From a virus: a stretch of 64,000 nucleotides of DNA. The notes below the pieces were generated by a model that worked only from the letters and a program-made list of their open reading frames with translations, made no database searches and was not told where the DNA came from. Positions 15,878 through 24,484 of the stretch are shown here, piece after piece (the first letter of the stretch is position 1; each line of letters starts with the position of its first letter). The translations under genes and the position numbers were made by a program. The stretch is taken from the IMG/VR virus record IMGVR_UViG_3300034159_000041, positions 1 through 64,000 of that record; one strand, given 5' to 3'.

Positions 15878-18115
15878 TCAGGCCAGGTTATCGGAAGTCT
15901 CAGGCGTTTCGATCCCGCGCATCGGCGAGTTTCCGTCGCTCGGGATCGGGGGAAACGCGGGGCTCGTGTTCTGCTGCACTTGGGGCGGTGGCAGTTGTGG
16001 AAGCTGCCCAGCAACCACCGCGGCAGGCGTAACGGCTTGTTGCGGCTGCGGGTAGTTGGGATCGACGCCGGCCGGGTCCGGCTCTTGGTAGCCCGCGGAC
16101 TGCATCACGATATCGGCAATCGGGGCCACGGTCGGCATCTGAACGATCTGCGCGCCGGCCTGCATCGCGGAGTAGGCGGCCTGGACCCCGACCTGGACGG
16201 CGCGGGCCAGTATCTCCTTGACCTCGGCTTCGTTCTTGACGGCTTTCAGTTCCAGTTCGCGCGCCTTGAGTTCGTTCGCAACCTCCTCGCGCACCTTCTT
16301 CTCGATCACCTTCGGATCGTCCGCTTCGCCGGCCGCACGTAGGGCTTCCACCAGGTCACGCTTGAAGGGGACATCCATTAGGCTCGCCAAGAACGGCATG
16401 GCGGCGGCCTGGTATTGGCTTGGCAGCGACTTGATGGCCTCGCTCATCGCGCCCAACTGCTGCGCCCGGTAGCTGTTGGTGCTGGGCACGTCTTCCAGGG
16501 AGACCTTGAGACGCACGCGCTGTAGGTCATTGCTCAGGATCGGGAAACCTTCATCATCCAGTTCCGGCTTGTTGAGGGTGATCGTCCGGTCCTCGGTAAT
16601 GGCGTCGCCCTCAACGATGATCTCGGTTTCCGCATTGCCGATGTCCTCCACGATCATGGCCAACAGCAACTCACCGATCTGCGACCGGGCCGCGTTGCGG
16701 TTGTCCATGATGCGGGCGACGGACTGGTTGTCCTGGTCAACCTGGATGGACTCCTGTAGCCCCGACTTCGCCCCGCCAGACTGCGCCCGCAATCGCGCAG
16801 AGGTTGCCGGGGACACGCGGGCGATGGATTCGCGGTTGTCCCTGAGCATCTGGTGTTGCTGGTCGGTGAGTTGGAAGTCGCGCATGACCTCAAACCGCGC
16901 GCCTGGTCTGGCCATGTGCTCGGCGTTCAACTCGACCGCCGAGTCGCGCCGGGCCACCATTTTCAGCAGGTCGGGGGTCGCCATGTCCGTCGCGCCCTTG
17001 GTGAACTCCACCCGCACCACGGCCATGCCCCAGCGCAGTTTCGACGTACCGCTGTTCAACGAGTCCTGCGGGTAGATCATGCGCCGCACGTAGCCGTAGT
17101 GGATTCCGGTATCGTCCTCTATGAAGCCCCAGAACGGGATGTAGGGGAAAAACTGATGGGTATAGGGGGACGGGCCATCGTCCAGCCGATAGGGGCCAAT
17201 CCAAAAGGCGCGACGCACGCGCGGGGCCACGGCCTGCACCACCTTCGCCTTGCCGGTTCGCACCGCGAGCGCATGGACCTCGTTGTGCTGGTCCATCTCA
17301 ATAGCGCGTCCGTCCTTGAGCTTGAGGACCGGAATGGAGACCCAGCGCCGATACCACATTTCAGCGACGCAGGTTTCCTTGGTCGTCGGGTTGAACCACC
17401 GATCTTCAGCTTGCGTCCATGACCGCGCCACGCCCCAGGCGTTTTGCAGCCCGGTACTCGCGCCACCATCGAACACCATTGATGATCCGTTCCACCAGGA
17501 GGGGCCATAGCGCCCAAGGGTGTCGAGAAGCTCCGCGTGCTGGGGGAATTGCAGCTTCAAGCGCTCCGGGCGAACCCACAGCTCGCGTTTGAGCCAGCGG
17601 GCATTGCTGAGCGTCGCGTCGCGCCGACAGCGCATGTCGAATCTGATTTCGTTGCGATGGACCGCGCTACAACGGTACGGGAAACAGAACGGATTGCTCT
17701 CACGCGCCACTTCGACCCAGCCTAGACCGCAGCCGATTTGTGGGCGGAAGGCGTCCGAGCAAGCGCGGTCGGCGCCTGAGTGGCGCTCGGCTTGGTTAAG
17801 CCGGTAATTCAAGGCGTCCGCTACGTCCTGGCCGCCGACCTGACCATCCGCCGTCACCCGCCAGTCAGTTCTTGTTGCAACCTCGTAGCCCTGAAGATCC
17901 TCAAGCGCCGGCCCGATCATGTCATCGATCGCAGGAGGAACGCCAAGGTCTTTCTGCATCTGCATCAGCTTCGAGTCAAGTTGATTGCCGTCCGCGTAGG
18001 CCATTTCTTTATCGGCGGTCGCGCGCCAAGCCGGTTGCTGGTCGATCTCGGCGGCGATGTCCTTCATCTCCTCCGTCGTGAGGGCCAGCGGGTCCAGGCG
18101 GGCGTCGTCGTTCAT
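15878..18115 (-). CDS. Portal protein (P22 gp1-like)
   Basis: 745 residues from ATG 18115 (MNDDARLDPLAL); the frame is open further but runs into the terminase gene. Length is close to the 725 of P22 gp1. The N-terminal half holds the DALNYRLNQ helix, GCGLGWVEV and the RYDVRCRR-like acidic pocket (IRFDMRCRRDATL) characteristic of this family; the C-terminal 150 residues form a helical barrel region with Gln/Ala/Pro-rich end. It would form the dodecameric DNA channel and bind TerL. Confidence 0.87.
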   Translation of the reverse strand: MNDDARLDPLALTTEEMKDIAAEIDQQPAWRATADKEMAYADGNQLDSKLMQMQKDLGVPPAIDDMIGPALEDLQGYEVATRTDWRVTADGQVGGQDVADALNYRLNQAERHSGADRACSDAFRPQIGCGLGWVEVARESNPFCFPYRCSAVHRNEIRFDMRCRRDATLSNARWLKRELWVRPERLKLQFPQHAELLDTLGRYGPSWWNGSSMVFDGGASTGLQNAWGVARSWTQAEDRWFNPTTKETCVAEMWYRRWVSIPVLKLKDGRAIEMDQHNEVHALAVRTGKAKVVQAVAPRVRRAFWIGPYRLDDGPSPYTHQFFPYIPFWGFIEDDTGIHYGYVRRMIYPQDSLNSGTSKLRWGMAVVRVEFTKGATDMATPDLLKMVARRDSAVELNAEHMARPGARFEVMRDFQLTDQQHQMLRDNRESIARVSPATSARLRAQSGGAKSGLQESIQVDQDNQSVARIMDNRNAARSQIGELLLAMIVEDIGNAETEIIVEGDAITEDRTITLNKPELDDEGFPILSNDLQRVRLKVSLEDVPSTNSYRAQQLGAMSEAIKSLPSQYQAAAMPFLASLMDVPFKRDLVEALRAAGEADDPKVIEKKVREEVANELKARELELKAVKNEAEVKEILARAVQVGVQAAYSAMQAGAQIVQMPTVAPIADIVMQSAGYQEPDPAGVDPNYPQPQQAVTPAAVVAGQLPQLPPPQVQQNTSPAFPPIPSDGNSPMRGIETPETSDNLA

Positions 18116-18122
18116 GCCGCGG

Positions 18123-19580
18123 TCACAGGCGCCAGTCCGATGCGGGGAGTTCGGTATAGGTCGGGAGGGTGCCGACGATCTGATCAAAACTTACTGCAAG
18201 CGCGTCTCCGCTGTCCGGCGAGGCCAGCCCGCGCTTCTTCATGTCTTCCTTTTTCTCAAGCTGAATCCGCATCTTAGCATCGAATCCATACTCCGGGCCG
18301 ATTAGGTCGTCTCTTAGTTCCGGGTCGTCCGGGAGCGATGCACCATCCATCAGCCAGTCGCGCATCAAGCCCCAAAGCTCAGCGCGGCGGTTGTAGTATT
18401 TGTCCTCGGCGATGGCCTTCTCGCCGGCCTGGACCGCGACCACCTGGTGGTTGAGTTGCCGCAGCCGATCGACCACGCCCCAGCCCATGCCGGTAGCATC
18501 CACGAAAACGGCGGCCGGGTGATTGGCCTGGATGGACGCCGCGACATGGGCCGCGAATTGCATCGTGTCGGGGATGCTAAAGCGGGTAATCGAAACCACC
18601 GCGCGCCCACGACGCAGCAGAATCACGGACTTGTCACCGCCGTGTCGGGCCACGTCGACACCCATCACCAGGGGGGCCAGCGCGAGCACGTCGGGGTCGA
18701 TCGTGCGGGCCTGGGCAAGCTCGACGGCTTCCGACGAAATGAACTGATTCGACCCAGCGCGCGGGAAGACCCCACGAACGCGAACGCGCACAAAGTCGCT
18801 GTCCTCGCCGTAGTCCTTGATCCACTGCTCTATCTCGGCTTTGTTCGTGATCCGGCACGAGCGGCTATCGACCTGGCGGGTTTGCCAGCGGTTGCGGAAT
18901 TTGCCGAAGCACTCGCGAAACTTGCCGGTGTTGCGTGTCGGATTGCCGAAGACAATCCACATCGCCCCGGCCGTCGTCATCGCCCCTTCGGAAACGTCCC
19001 AGATCACATCTGCGACCGCGGACGCCTCGTCGTAGATCACCAGCACGTCGTCGGCATGGAGCCCGGCGAAAGCCTCGCTGTTCTCCTTGGTCCATGGCGT
19101 CGCGTTGACCGACCATGTTTCAGGTGACTCGACACAGGCAAAGCGGGTCGCCGTCCAGTCGAACCAGTGGCCGTTGATGGCGAGGGCCTTCCATATAGAT
19201 AGCTCGCGCCAGGTCTTCGTTGAAAGCTGGCTCGCGGTGTTGGCCGTGGTCACGCCTGCGAGGTTCGGGCGGGTAGACATGGCCCAGTGGATAATCCACG
19301 CAACGAGTGCGCTTTTGCCGATCCCGTGACCGGAGGCCGTCGCCGACCGATAGGCGGTCTCGCACCCGGACTTGACCCACGCGCCCAGGGCGCGCAGTTC
19401 ATCGCGCTGCCAGTCCTCGGGTCCGTCCGGGAAGCGCTCCAGACGCGTGCCCTTCGCGCCCCATGGAAAGGCGTAGAGCACGTAGCCCAGCGGATCATCA
19501 TAAAAGGATGCGATGTCCTCGCGCAGCATCGCCTCGGCTTTCACATCTGACCGGGCGAAGGCGTGAGCGCGACGGGCCAT
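18123..19580 (-). CDS. Terminase large subunit
   Basis: 485 residues. The ATPase has Walker A SGHGIGKS (83-90) and Walker B VLVIYDEAS (179-187); the RNase H-like nuclease has D309 in MGVDVARHGGD, D361 in VFVDATGMGWG and a final SGDAL. It packages DNA into the prohead with TerS and the portal. Start ATG 19580 overlaps the TerS stop (ATGA). All catalytic motifs look intact. Confidence 0.94.
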   Translation of the reverse strand: MARRAHAFARSDVKAEAMLREDIASFYDDPLGYVLYAFPWGAKGTRLERFPDGPEDWQRDELRALGAWVKSGCETAYRSATASGHGIGKSALVAWIIHWAMSTRPNLAGVTTANTASQLSTKTWRELSIWKALAINGHWFDWTATRFACVESPETWSVNATPWTKENSEAFAGLHADDVLVIYDEASAVADVIWDVSEGAMTTAGAMWIVFGNPTRNTGKFRECFGKFRNRWQTRQVDSRSCRITNKAEIEQWIKDYGEDSDFVRVRVRGVFPRAGSNQFISSEAVELAQARTIDPDVLALAPLVMGVDVARHGGDKSVILLRRGRAVVSITRFSIPDTMQFAAHVAASIQANHPAAVFVDATGMGWGVVDRLRQLNHQVVAVQAGEKAIAEDKYYNRRAELWGLMRDWLMDGASLPDDPELRDDLIGPEYGFDAKMRIQLEKKEDMKKRGLASPDSGDALAVSFDQIVGTLPTYTELPASDWRL

Positions 19581-19990
19581 TAGTCACCATCCTTCCCTAT
19601 TCTTGCACGCGCCGCCAGGATCGACTCAGCCAGGCCACCAAGCAGCGGGGCGTCAGCGTCACCGGAGAGGATTTGGCGGTCCCCGTAGCGCTTGGGGGCG
19701 AGCTTAGACGCGCGCCATTGCCTGGCCCAGATTTGCATCTTCACAAGCTGCCAGTCTTCCACTGTTGCGTCATCAGCCATATCAACGGTCTCATCGACCA
19801 TCGCATCCTGCTGCAAGTCCCGCGCGTGCGCGATAGCATTCCTGAAGTCTTCATTCTTCGCCATCTCCAGGTACACAACGCTAACTGACGGCATGTCATC
19901 CGGAGCGCAAACCTTTCTGATGGACAGCCCGGAGATAAGCCCGTCGGATATCCGATCGACTATTCCGTCATCTGTTGGCTTTGGTCTCAT
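19580..19990 (-). CDS. Terminase small subunit
   Basis: 136 residues. The N-terminal helix-turn-helix (IVDRISDGLISGLSIRKVC..MPSVSVVYLEMAKNEDFRNA) is followed by a helical oligomerisation part ending in the typical WRASKLAPKRYGDR segment. It recognises pac/cos DNA and loads TerL. The N-terminus is slightly unusual because the common GRPSKYTPE-type lead is missing here and instead appears at the start of the upstream GIY-YIG gene. Confidence 0.88.
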   Translation of the reverse strand: MRPKPTDDGIVDRISDGLISGLSIRKVCAPDDMPSVSVVYLEMAKNEDFRNAIAHARDLQQDAMVDETVDMADDATVEDWQLVKMQIWARQWRASKLAPKRYGDRQILSGDADAPLLGGLAESILAARARIGKDGD

Positions 19991-19995
19991 CTTTG

Positions 19996-20565
19996 TTAGA
20001 TGCCAGCAAAAGAACCAAAAATTTCAGGCTTCTCTACCGCCAAAGACCTTAATCTGCACTTTGTTTCTTCATCTACGATCCCTCTGGCTATCATCTGCTT
20101 GAGTCTTCTTGTGTTCCTAAGCAGTGAGCTACTTTTAAGCTTTTCACAAAGCGCTCGACCGTTTTCTCTTCTTGTTTCGTCGCTACAGAAAGGCTCATCG
20201 CCGCCGTCCGCCAGGTTCAGCAACTTTGCCCCTTCTCCGCGGTACTGAGCGATAACTTGACGCTCCGTGGTCTTCCAGTCCCATGAGACGCACAGCACCT
20301 CAACGCACGGCTTTAACCCTTCCAGCGCGAGCTTTCCCATCCAGTCATACAGCGGTGACTTGCGGGTTCTTGAGTCTCGACCGTGCGACTCCAGGCGTTT
20401 TTCTGCGTTGTTCGCCTTCCCGACGTACCTGATTTCTCCGGTAACTGGATGCTTCAGCGCATAGATTTCTGAGAATCCGCTGGGGCGACCTTCGGCCAGC
20501 CGCTCGCAAATCTCCGCGCACACTTCGGGAGTCTTCTTGCTCGGCCGTCCGGGTTTACCTGCCAT
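19996..20565 (-). CDS. GIY-YIG homing-type endonuclease with TerS-like N-terminus
   Basis: 189 residues. Residues 33-61 hold a GIY-YIG core: SEIYALKHP, then RYVGKANN with R57, and a later TTERQVIAQ containing the catalytic Glu. Residues 4-26 (KPGRPSKKTPEVCAEICERL) are the typical lead of terminase small subunits, not of GIY-YIG enzymes. The gene is first in the late operon, 5 bp before TerS. It could be a selfish element that captured the old TerS start. More AT-rich than TerS/TerL. Confidence 0.85.
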   Translation of the reverse strand: MAGKPGRPSKKTPEVCAEICERLAEGRPSGFSEIYALKHPVTGEIRYVGKANNAEKRLESHGRDSRTRKSPLYDWMGKLALEGLKPCVEVLCVSWDWKTTERQVIAQYRGEGAKLLNLADGGDEPFCSDETRRENGRALCEKLKSSSLLRNTRRLKQMIARGIVDEETKCRLRSLAVEKPEIFGSFAGI

Positions 20566-20597
20566 CGCGTCATCTCAAGAATCCGATGTTAAACGCG

Positions 20598-20624
20598 ATT
20601 ATATCAGGTTTTTCGATATGTCAA
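20598..20624 (-). promoter_or_regulatory. Leftward late promoter (sigma70-like)
   Basis: Reading left, TTGACA (20624-20619) and TATAAT (20603-20598) are both perfect consensus boxes separated by 15 bp, shorter than the optimal 17. It precedes the GIY-YIG/terminase operon. The short spacer suggests need for an activator or a weak basal level. Confidence 0.65.
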
Positions 20625-20678
20625 TAGGTGGTGTCGATAATTTTGGGATTTCGATCGGATCAAACGATGCTTGGCGGC

Positions 20679-20706
20679 TTGACGTTTCCGGCAACGCTGC
20701 TATGAT
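20679..20706 (+). promoter_or_regulatory. Rightward promoter (sigma70)
   Basis: TTGACG at 20679-20684 and TATGAT at 20701-20706 with a 16-bp spacer, 46 bp upstream of ATG 20752. Drives the small rightward operon 20752-22477; divergent from the late promoter. Confidence 0.75.
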
Positions 20707-20751
20707 TAACGGTAACAGCAGCACAACGACCAAGCCGAACCGGAGAGAGCC

Positions 20752-20982
20752 ATGAGTAAAAGAACCGAATTCCCGAAGTACGTCAACGAAGCCATCTACA
20801 AAAACGATGATTCGGAAGGTTTCAGCCAGTATGCGTATCTGATGCCCGTTGAAGGCGCCGAAGGATGCTATATCGGCGACTGCTGGGAGTGCGACGCTTA
20901 CGGAAACATCAACCCCGAGTTCTCGAATAGCCCCGTACCACATTACGCATCAGACATTGGGACACTCGTCACCGCTGTTTAG
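20752..20982 (+). CDS. Small acidic phage protein
   Basis: 76 residues; GGAGAG precedes ATG 20752, and a strong promoter lies just upstream, so this is the first gene of a separately controlled unit. Acidic, aromatic-rich (SQYAYLMPVEG, CYIGDCWECDAYG) with three cysteines. No family recognised. Position opposite the late promoter would suit a regulator or early host-takeover protein, which is a guess. Confidence 0.7.
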   Translation: MSKRTEFPKYVNEAIYKNDDSEGFSQYAYLMPVEGAEGCYIGDCWECDAYGNINPEFSNSPVPHYASDIGTLVTAV

Positions 20983-21060
20983 AACTCAGACACCCCACGG
21001 ACGGGGCGCCTGACCATCCAGCCCCCTCCCGCGGGGGCAGCACCCAACCCGGAGACCATC

Positions 21061-21327
21061 ATGAACGCCGTAGCCAAAGAAATATCACGAGAAGTCTATC
21101 GCGGGCTGTTCGACCCGCTGCGTAAGCAAGGGCAAAAGACCCGGACGATCACCCGCTACGTGGTTGACATGGGGGGGATCAATTCGCGCGAGTACGATTC
21201 GATCGATGAGGCAGAGGAATCTGCCCGCGCGGTGAACGAGAACTGCAAGGCGACCGGATACGCAGATGCGGGGGACTGGTTCCGTGCGATGACGCAAGAC
21301 CCCATGGCGGGGGTCGATGATGTCTGA
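21061..21327 (+). CDS. Small phage protein
   Basis: 88 residues preceded by CCGGAGACCATC. Basic N-terminal half (EVYRGLFDPLRKQGQKTRTITRY) and an acidic helical C-terminal half. The 3' end overlaps the next gene by ATGATGTCTGA. No family recognised. Confidence 0.65.
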   Translation: MNAVAKEISREVYRGLFDPLRKQGQKTRTITRYVVDMGGINSREYDSIDEAEESARAVNENCKATGYADAGDWFRAMTQDPMAGVDDV

Positions 21328-21559
21328 GGACGACGACCTCATCGCCCGCCATCACTCAGGCGCCGCGCTCACCCCCGATGAGTGGACGCGCGCCACTGCG
21401 ATCATTACCGCAACCGAGCGTGCAAACGCGCAGGCCAAGCGTTTCGCCAAATTCAAGGAGAATCAGAAAGCCTTGGGGCGTATCAGGCGCGATTACTTCG
21501 CGACCGTGGATGAGCACGAGACCTTAACCGCGACACTGCGCGATCTGCGCACCAAGTGA
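21317..21559 (+). CDS. Small helical phage protein
   Basis: 80 residues, two adjacent ATGs at 21317 and 21320 inside the end of the upstream gene. Highly charged helix (TATERANAQAKRFAKFKENQ). No family recognised; coupled to its neighbour by overlap. Confidence 0.65.
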   Translation: MMSEDDDLIARHHSGAALTPDEWTRATAIITATERANAQAKRFAKFKENQKALGRIRRDYFATVDEHETLTATLRDLRTK

Positions 21560-21567
21560 GATAGAAA

Positions 21568-21789
21568 ATGAAATACACTTTCGAGTCACGCACCGAAGCC
21601 CATACGGTATCTGGTAGCCGCATCCTGATCCCCGATCAAGTTGACGCCGATCAGCGGTATTTCGCCGACTTCGACGCAAGCTTTCCCGCTCGCCGCATTG
21701 ACGGGACGCGCTGCCGGGCGCGCCTGGTCCCCGACGCCTATGACCTCTACGGGTCTGGTACGGGGGATACGGTGGTGAGGATCGTCTAA
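21568..21789 (+). CDS. Small phage protein
   Basis: 73 residues, mixed alpha/beta with a conserved-looking DFDASFPARRIDGTRCRARLVPD segment split over residues 34-57. TAATG overlap with the next gene. Function unknown. Confidence 0.65.
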   Translation: MKYTFESRTEAHTVSGSRILIPDQVDADQRYFADFDASFPARRIDGTRCRARLVPDAYDLYGSGTGDTVVRIV

Positions 21790-22019
21790 TGGAAACCTTC
21801 GCCGCCGGACTTCCCGCACCGGAGATCGCAACGATGACTAAGCGATATGAAGTTAGGAAAGTCGCACAGGTCGATAAGTGGCCATGGCATGTTTACGACA
21901 CCGAAACCGGAGAGTATTTGCCGATCGGATACCCGACACCGGAGCCGGCTCAGGAAAAGGCGGACTGCTTTAATAGGGGACATGAGCGGTTTGTGGCTCG
22001 TTTGAGCGAAAGCCAATGA
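21789..22019 (+). CDS. Small phage protein
   Basis: 76 residues from ATG 21789. An internal ATG (METFAAG..MTKRYEV) could be the real start. The core KWPWHVYDTETGEYLPIGYPT is a short beta-sheet sequence resembling small phage proteins that annotate host or phage metabolites, but no named family is recognised. Confidence 0.6.
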   Translation: METFAAGLPAPEIATMTKRYEVRKVAQVDKWPWHVYDTETGEYLPIGYPTPEPAQEKADCFNRGHERFVARLSESQ

Positions 22020-22477
22020 AAACATTCTCCGGATGGACTGAATCCCGCCTCTGTCTATCGGCCTACCTGGTCCCCGGCGACCGCGTAGACGGGGCGATCC
22101 TTGACTACGTGCGCGACACGGTGCCACCGATCCGCTCGGGTGACTGGCTCGCGCTGGGCGAGCCGTTCAGCCGCGACAGCATGGGTCGCCCGACGTACCT
22201 CGCATTTTACGAAAACTTCTACCGCGGCCCGCTCGCGGTGGAACAAATGACATGGAAACTCGTCCCAGACAAAATGTTTTTGGCAGCGACCGACGCGGCC
22301 GAACAACTGCGCGCCGCATACGACAGCGGGGACCAGGATCGGCTGCGTGAAGCCGATCGCGAATACATCAGGCTCACAGACGAGATGTGGTGGCGCGACT
22401 GGTCCGAGGATCAGCGCAAGGAGTGGTCGGAAATGTGCCGTAGACTGGACCCGCTGGCCGTGGGGGACATGCCATGA
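22016..22477 (+). CDS. Phage protein of unknown function
   Basis: 153 residues, ATGA overlap at 22016. Beta-rich N-terminal half (SAYLVPGDRVDGAILDYV) and a helical, acidic, Trp-rich end (EMWWRDWSEDQRKEWSEMC). It ends the small rightward operon 10 bp before the converging leftward operon. No family recognised. Confidence 0.7.
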   Translation: MKTFSGWTESRLCLSAYLVPGDRVDGAILDYVRDTVPPIRSGDWLALGEPFSRDSMGRPTYLAFYENFYRGPLAVEQMTWKLVPDKMFLAATDAAEQLRAAYDSGDQDRLREADREYIRLTDEMWWRDWSEDQRKEWSEMCRRLDPLAVGDMP

Positions 22478-22487
22478 CAGGCGCCGC

Positions 22488-22994
22488 CTATCCAACGAGC
22501 GTCATGTGCGCTTTGCAATAATCTCGCGTGCGCTCGATCCCGGCTGCCGCCATCGCGTCGGACATCCACGTCGGCGGCTTGCCGCCACGGTATTCACCAC
22601 GGCCTTCGGGATCGCGCCACACGCGCCGCTTGCCTCCCGTTGCCGCTGCCCCCTCGGCGGCCTTGCGCGGCTTGCGGGCGCGCTTGGGCGCGCTCTGCGG
22701 TTGCGCCGCTGGCAGCAGCCCAGCCAGCGCGGTGACGACCTCGCGCAACGGGAGAACGCGGGCGTCGGCCCCTTCCTGGACCGCTGCAACGAACTGCGCC
22801 ATGTCGCGCGATTGCGCCTCAGCGAGTTGCGCGCGAAGATTCGACGCCCGGTTTTCGGCCTCTTTGATGCCGATGAGCAGGGCTTTCGTGGTCGGGGGAA
22901 CAGCGGCTTCATCCTCGTCGTCGGCTTCGCCAAATATCTGGTCGTAAGGGGGGGCGGCTGCGCCTGGCACAGCGTATTGCGCGTAATGGTCCAT
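22488..22994 (-). CDS. Putative DNA-binding protein with H-NS-like C-terminus
   Basis: 168 residues from ATG 22994; the frame upstream is shadow of the next gene. A helical middle (IKEAENRASNLRAQLAEAQSRD, about 46-68) could oligomerise, a Lys/Arg/Pro-rich linker follows (APKRARKPRK), and the end RVWRDPEGRGEYRGGKPPTW resembles the H-NS/StpA DNA-binding motif (YRDP..W.G.G..P.W). Such a layout, coil-linker-AT-hook-like domain, fits xenogeneic silencer mimics. It is the last gene of the early leftward operon. Similarity is by eye. Confidence 0.6.
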   Translation of the reverse strand: MDHYAQYAVPGAAAPPYDQIFGEADDEDEAAVPPTTKALLIGIKEAENRASNLRAQLAEAQSRDMAQFVAAVQEGADARVLPLREVVTALAGLLPAAQPQSAPKRARKPRKAAEGAAATGGKRRVWRDPEGRGEYRGGKPPTWMSDAMAAAGIERTRDYCKAHMTLVG

Positions 22995-23047
22995 TGCATC
23001 TATCTCATGTGTGGTGGTGGAGCGATTAGTATTGCGCCACGAGCGCC

Positions 23048-23626
23048 TTACCGCAACCCTTGCAGTTTCTTTCGCATCATCCTTCCAATCACCACCGTCT
23101 CTATCACTGACCAGCCATACGCGTCCTCGTCGGCGTCGTCCTCGTCTGGCGTCTCGGAGTCCGCGCTGCGCAGCACCGCAACCTGGTCCTCCAGGTCGCT
23201 GATCTGCAACTGCGCCTGGCACAGGTCACGCGCCAGGCGGGAGCAATCCGCCCTGGCCGCGTCGCGCTCCTCGGCGAGCCGCGCGCTGGGCTCGTAGCGG
23301 GCCTTCCTTGCGGTATCGCGCTCAGCTTTCGCAAGAGAAAAAAGTCGCTCCAACCTGACCACTTCGCCGCTGAGGTGGTCGCGCTCCCGAGTCAATTTAT
23401 CGCACTGCGCGGACAGCAGATCGCGAGCGGTGTCGGCCGCGTCTCTTTCTTTTGTGAGCACTTTCGTTGCTTGGCGAGCCGCCTGCACCACCTCGTCTTC
23501 GTCCATCCGCACCAATCCAGAGGAAATGAGCGCGCGGACCAGGCGCCCGATGACCTCGGGGTCGGGCCGGTCGCCCTCGCCCCAGCAGTCGCCGATTAAA
23601 CTGACCAGCGCGGCCGTGTCTTTCAT
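23048..23626 (-). CDS. Coiled-coil protein
   Basis: 192 residues from ATG 23626 (ATGA overlap). A helical head (LVSLIGDCWGEG..VIGRLVRALISSG) is followed by about 110 residues of heptad-rich coiled coil with Arg/Glu/Ala and an acidic tail (SETPDEDDADEDAYG). It follows a single-span membrane protein. No family recognised. Confidence 0.65.
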   Translation of the reverse strand: MKDTAALVSLIGDCWGEGDRPDPEVIGRLVRALISSGLVRMDEDEVVQAARQATKVLTKERDAADTARDLLSAQCDKLTRERDHLSGEVVRLERLFSLAKAERDTARKARYEPSARLAEERDAARADCSRLARDLCQAQLQISDLEDQVAVLRSADSETPDEDDADEDAYGWSVIETVVIGRMMRKKLQGLR

Positions 23627-23790
23627 CGCGTCCGCCGCCCGTCGTCGCGACTGCCCCAGCGTGCCGCGTCGAGCAATTCGAGCCGTCTGCGGTGTCGACT
23701 TTTCGCCGTGTGACGGGCAACCAGCCACGCGAGGGCCACCACGACCATGCTTCCGACCAACAGGAACAAAGCGAAGTGTGAGAACTCCAT
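23623..23790 (-). CDS. Small single-span membrane protein
   Basis: 55 residues from ATG 23790; AAGGGTAGGAT precedes it and also holds the upstream TAG. One hydrophobic span (ALFLLVGSMVVVALAWLVA, about 7-25) followed by a strongly basic tail (HTAKSRHRRRLELL). Typical of small phage inner-membrane proteins; function unknown. Confidence 0.65.
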   Translation of the reverse strand: MEFSHFALFLLVGSMVVVALAWLVARHTAKSRHRRRLELLDAARWGSRDDGRRTR

Positions 23791-23797
23791 CGCGATC

Positions 23798-24250
23798 CTA
23801 CCCTTGGAGAAGTTGTTGAAGAACCTTAATTGCGCTGAGATCGCGCACCTGTGCCGACGTGAAGACCAGGACCCGCCAGCCAACGGCCGTCGCCAAATTT
23901 GCCTTTTCACAGTCGCGACGCATCCCGGCCGCGGTTTGGTGTCCGCCCATCCGGCCCCCTAACCCAAGCCCCTGGACCTCGACCCCAATACGGACCTGCG
24001 GCCACGCGAAGTCCAGACGAAATTTCCTGTCCGGGTGGAAACAGAACTCACGCACCGGCACCGGCAACCCTTCTGCCCGGATATGCAGCGCGAGGGTTTC
24101 CTCGGCGCGGCTCTTGGGCTGAGGGGCCTTGACCGTGGGCTTGGGCTTGGGGTCCGCGCCGGGGGCCTGGAAGCGCCGGCTGGCTTCCAGCGCCTTGGGG
24201 TCTGCGGCCGGCTTGCGCTGGAACGCGGCTGGTCGGCGTTGGTAAGTCAT
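23798..24250 (-). CDS. PD-(D/E)XK (DUF559/Vsr-like) endonuclease
   Basis: 150 residues from ATG 24250. Residues 70-93 read as a nuclease core: HPDRKFRLDFAWPQ with D80, then VRIGVEVQG with E91, followed by GGHQTAAGMRRD and a closing GWRVLVFT strand, as in DUF559/Vsr-like restriction-fold proteins. The N-terminal 45 residues are basic, Pro-rich and disordered-looking and their DNA is duplicated at 27346-27390. Possibly a junction or nicking nuclease for phage recombination. Confidence 0.75.
   Translation of the reverse strand: MTYQRRPAAFQRKPAADPKALEASRRFQAPGADPKPKPTVKAPQPKSRAEETLALHIRAEGLPVPVREFCFHPDRKFRLDFAWPQVRIGVEVQGLGLGGRMGGHQTAAGMRRDCEKANLATAVGWRVLVFTSAQVRDLSAIKVLQQLLQG
24146..24190. repeat. 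45-bp duplicated segment, copy 1
   Basis: Forty-five bases inside the 5' part of the nuclease gene match 27346-27390 at 42 positions, in the same orientation and exactly 3200 bp apart. It encodes the ALEASRRFQAPGADPK peptide in both places. Confidence 0.75.
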
Positions 24251-24253
24251 CAA

Positions 24254-24484
24254 TCAGCCGCCATTGCCTGCTTCCCCGTCGTCCAGCCCCAACGCATCCA
24301 GCAGCACGACGATTTCCGCCATCTGCACCGGCGGCCACTCGTGGGGCAGGTAGGCGTTTTGCATCCGTCTGAGCCGCCGCACGATGGCGAGCAATGAGTC
24401 ATCGTCCTCCTGATCCGGGGCCTGACCAGGGAGCGGGAAGCCGAAGTCGTTACGGGAATCGGTGGCGGCGGTGGTATTTGGCAT
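24254..24484 (-). CDS. Small phage protein
   Basis: 76 residues, acidic, with a helical segment DDSLLAIVRRLRRMQNAYLPHEW and PPVQMAEIVVLLDALGL. It overlaps the nuclease start closely. No family recognised. Confidence 0.6.
   Translation of the reverse strand: MPNTTAATDSRNDFGFPLPGQAPDQEDDDSLLAIVRRLRRMQNAYLPHEWPPVQMAEIVVLLDALGLDDGEAGNGG

Noticed and set aside
20983-21060. GCCCCC/GGGGGC hairpin between two small genes as a terminator
   Set aside because: No T run follows, so an intrinsic terminator is not supported.
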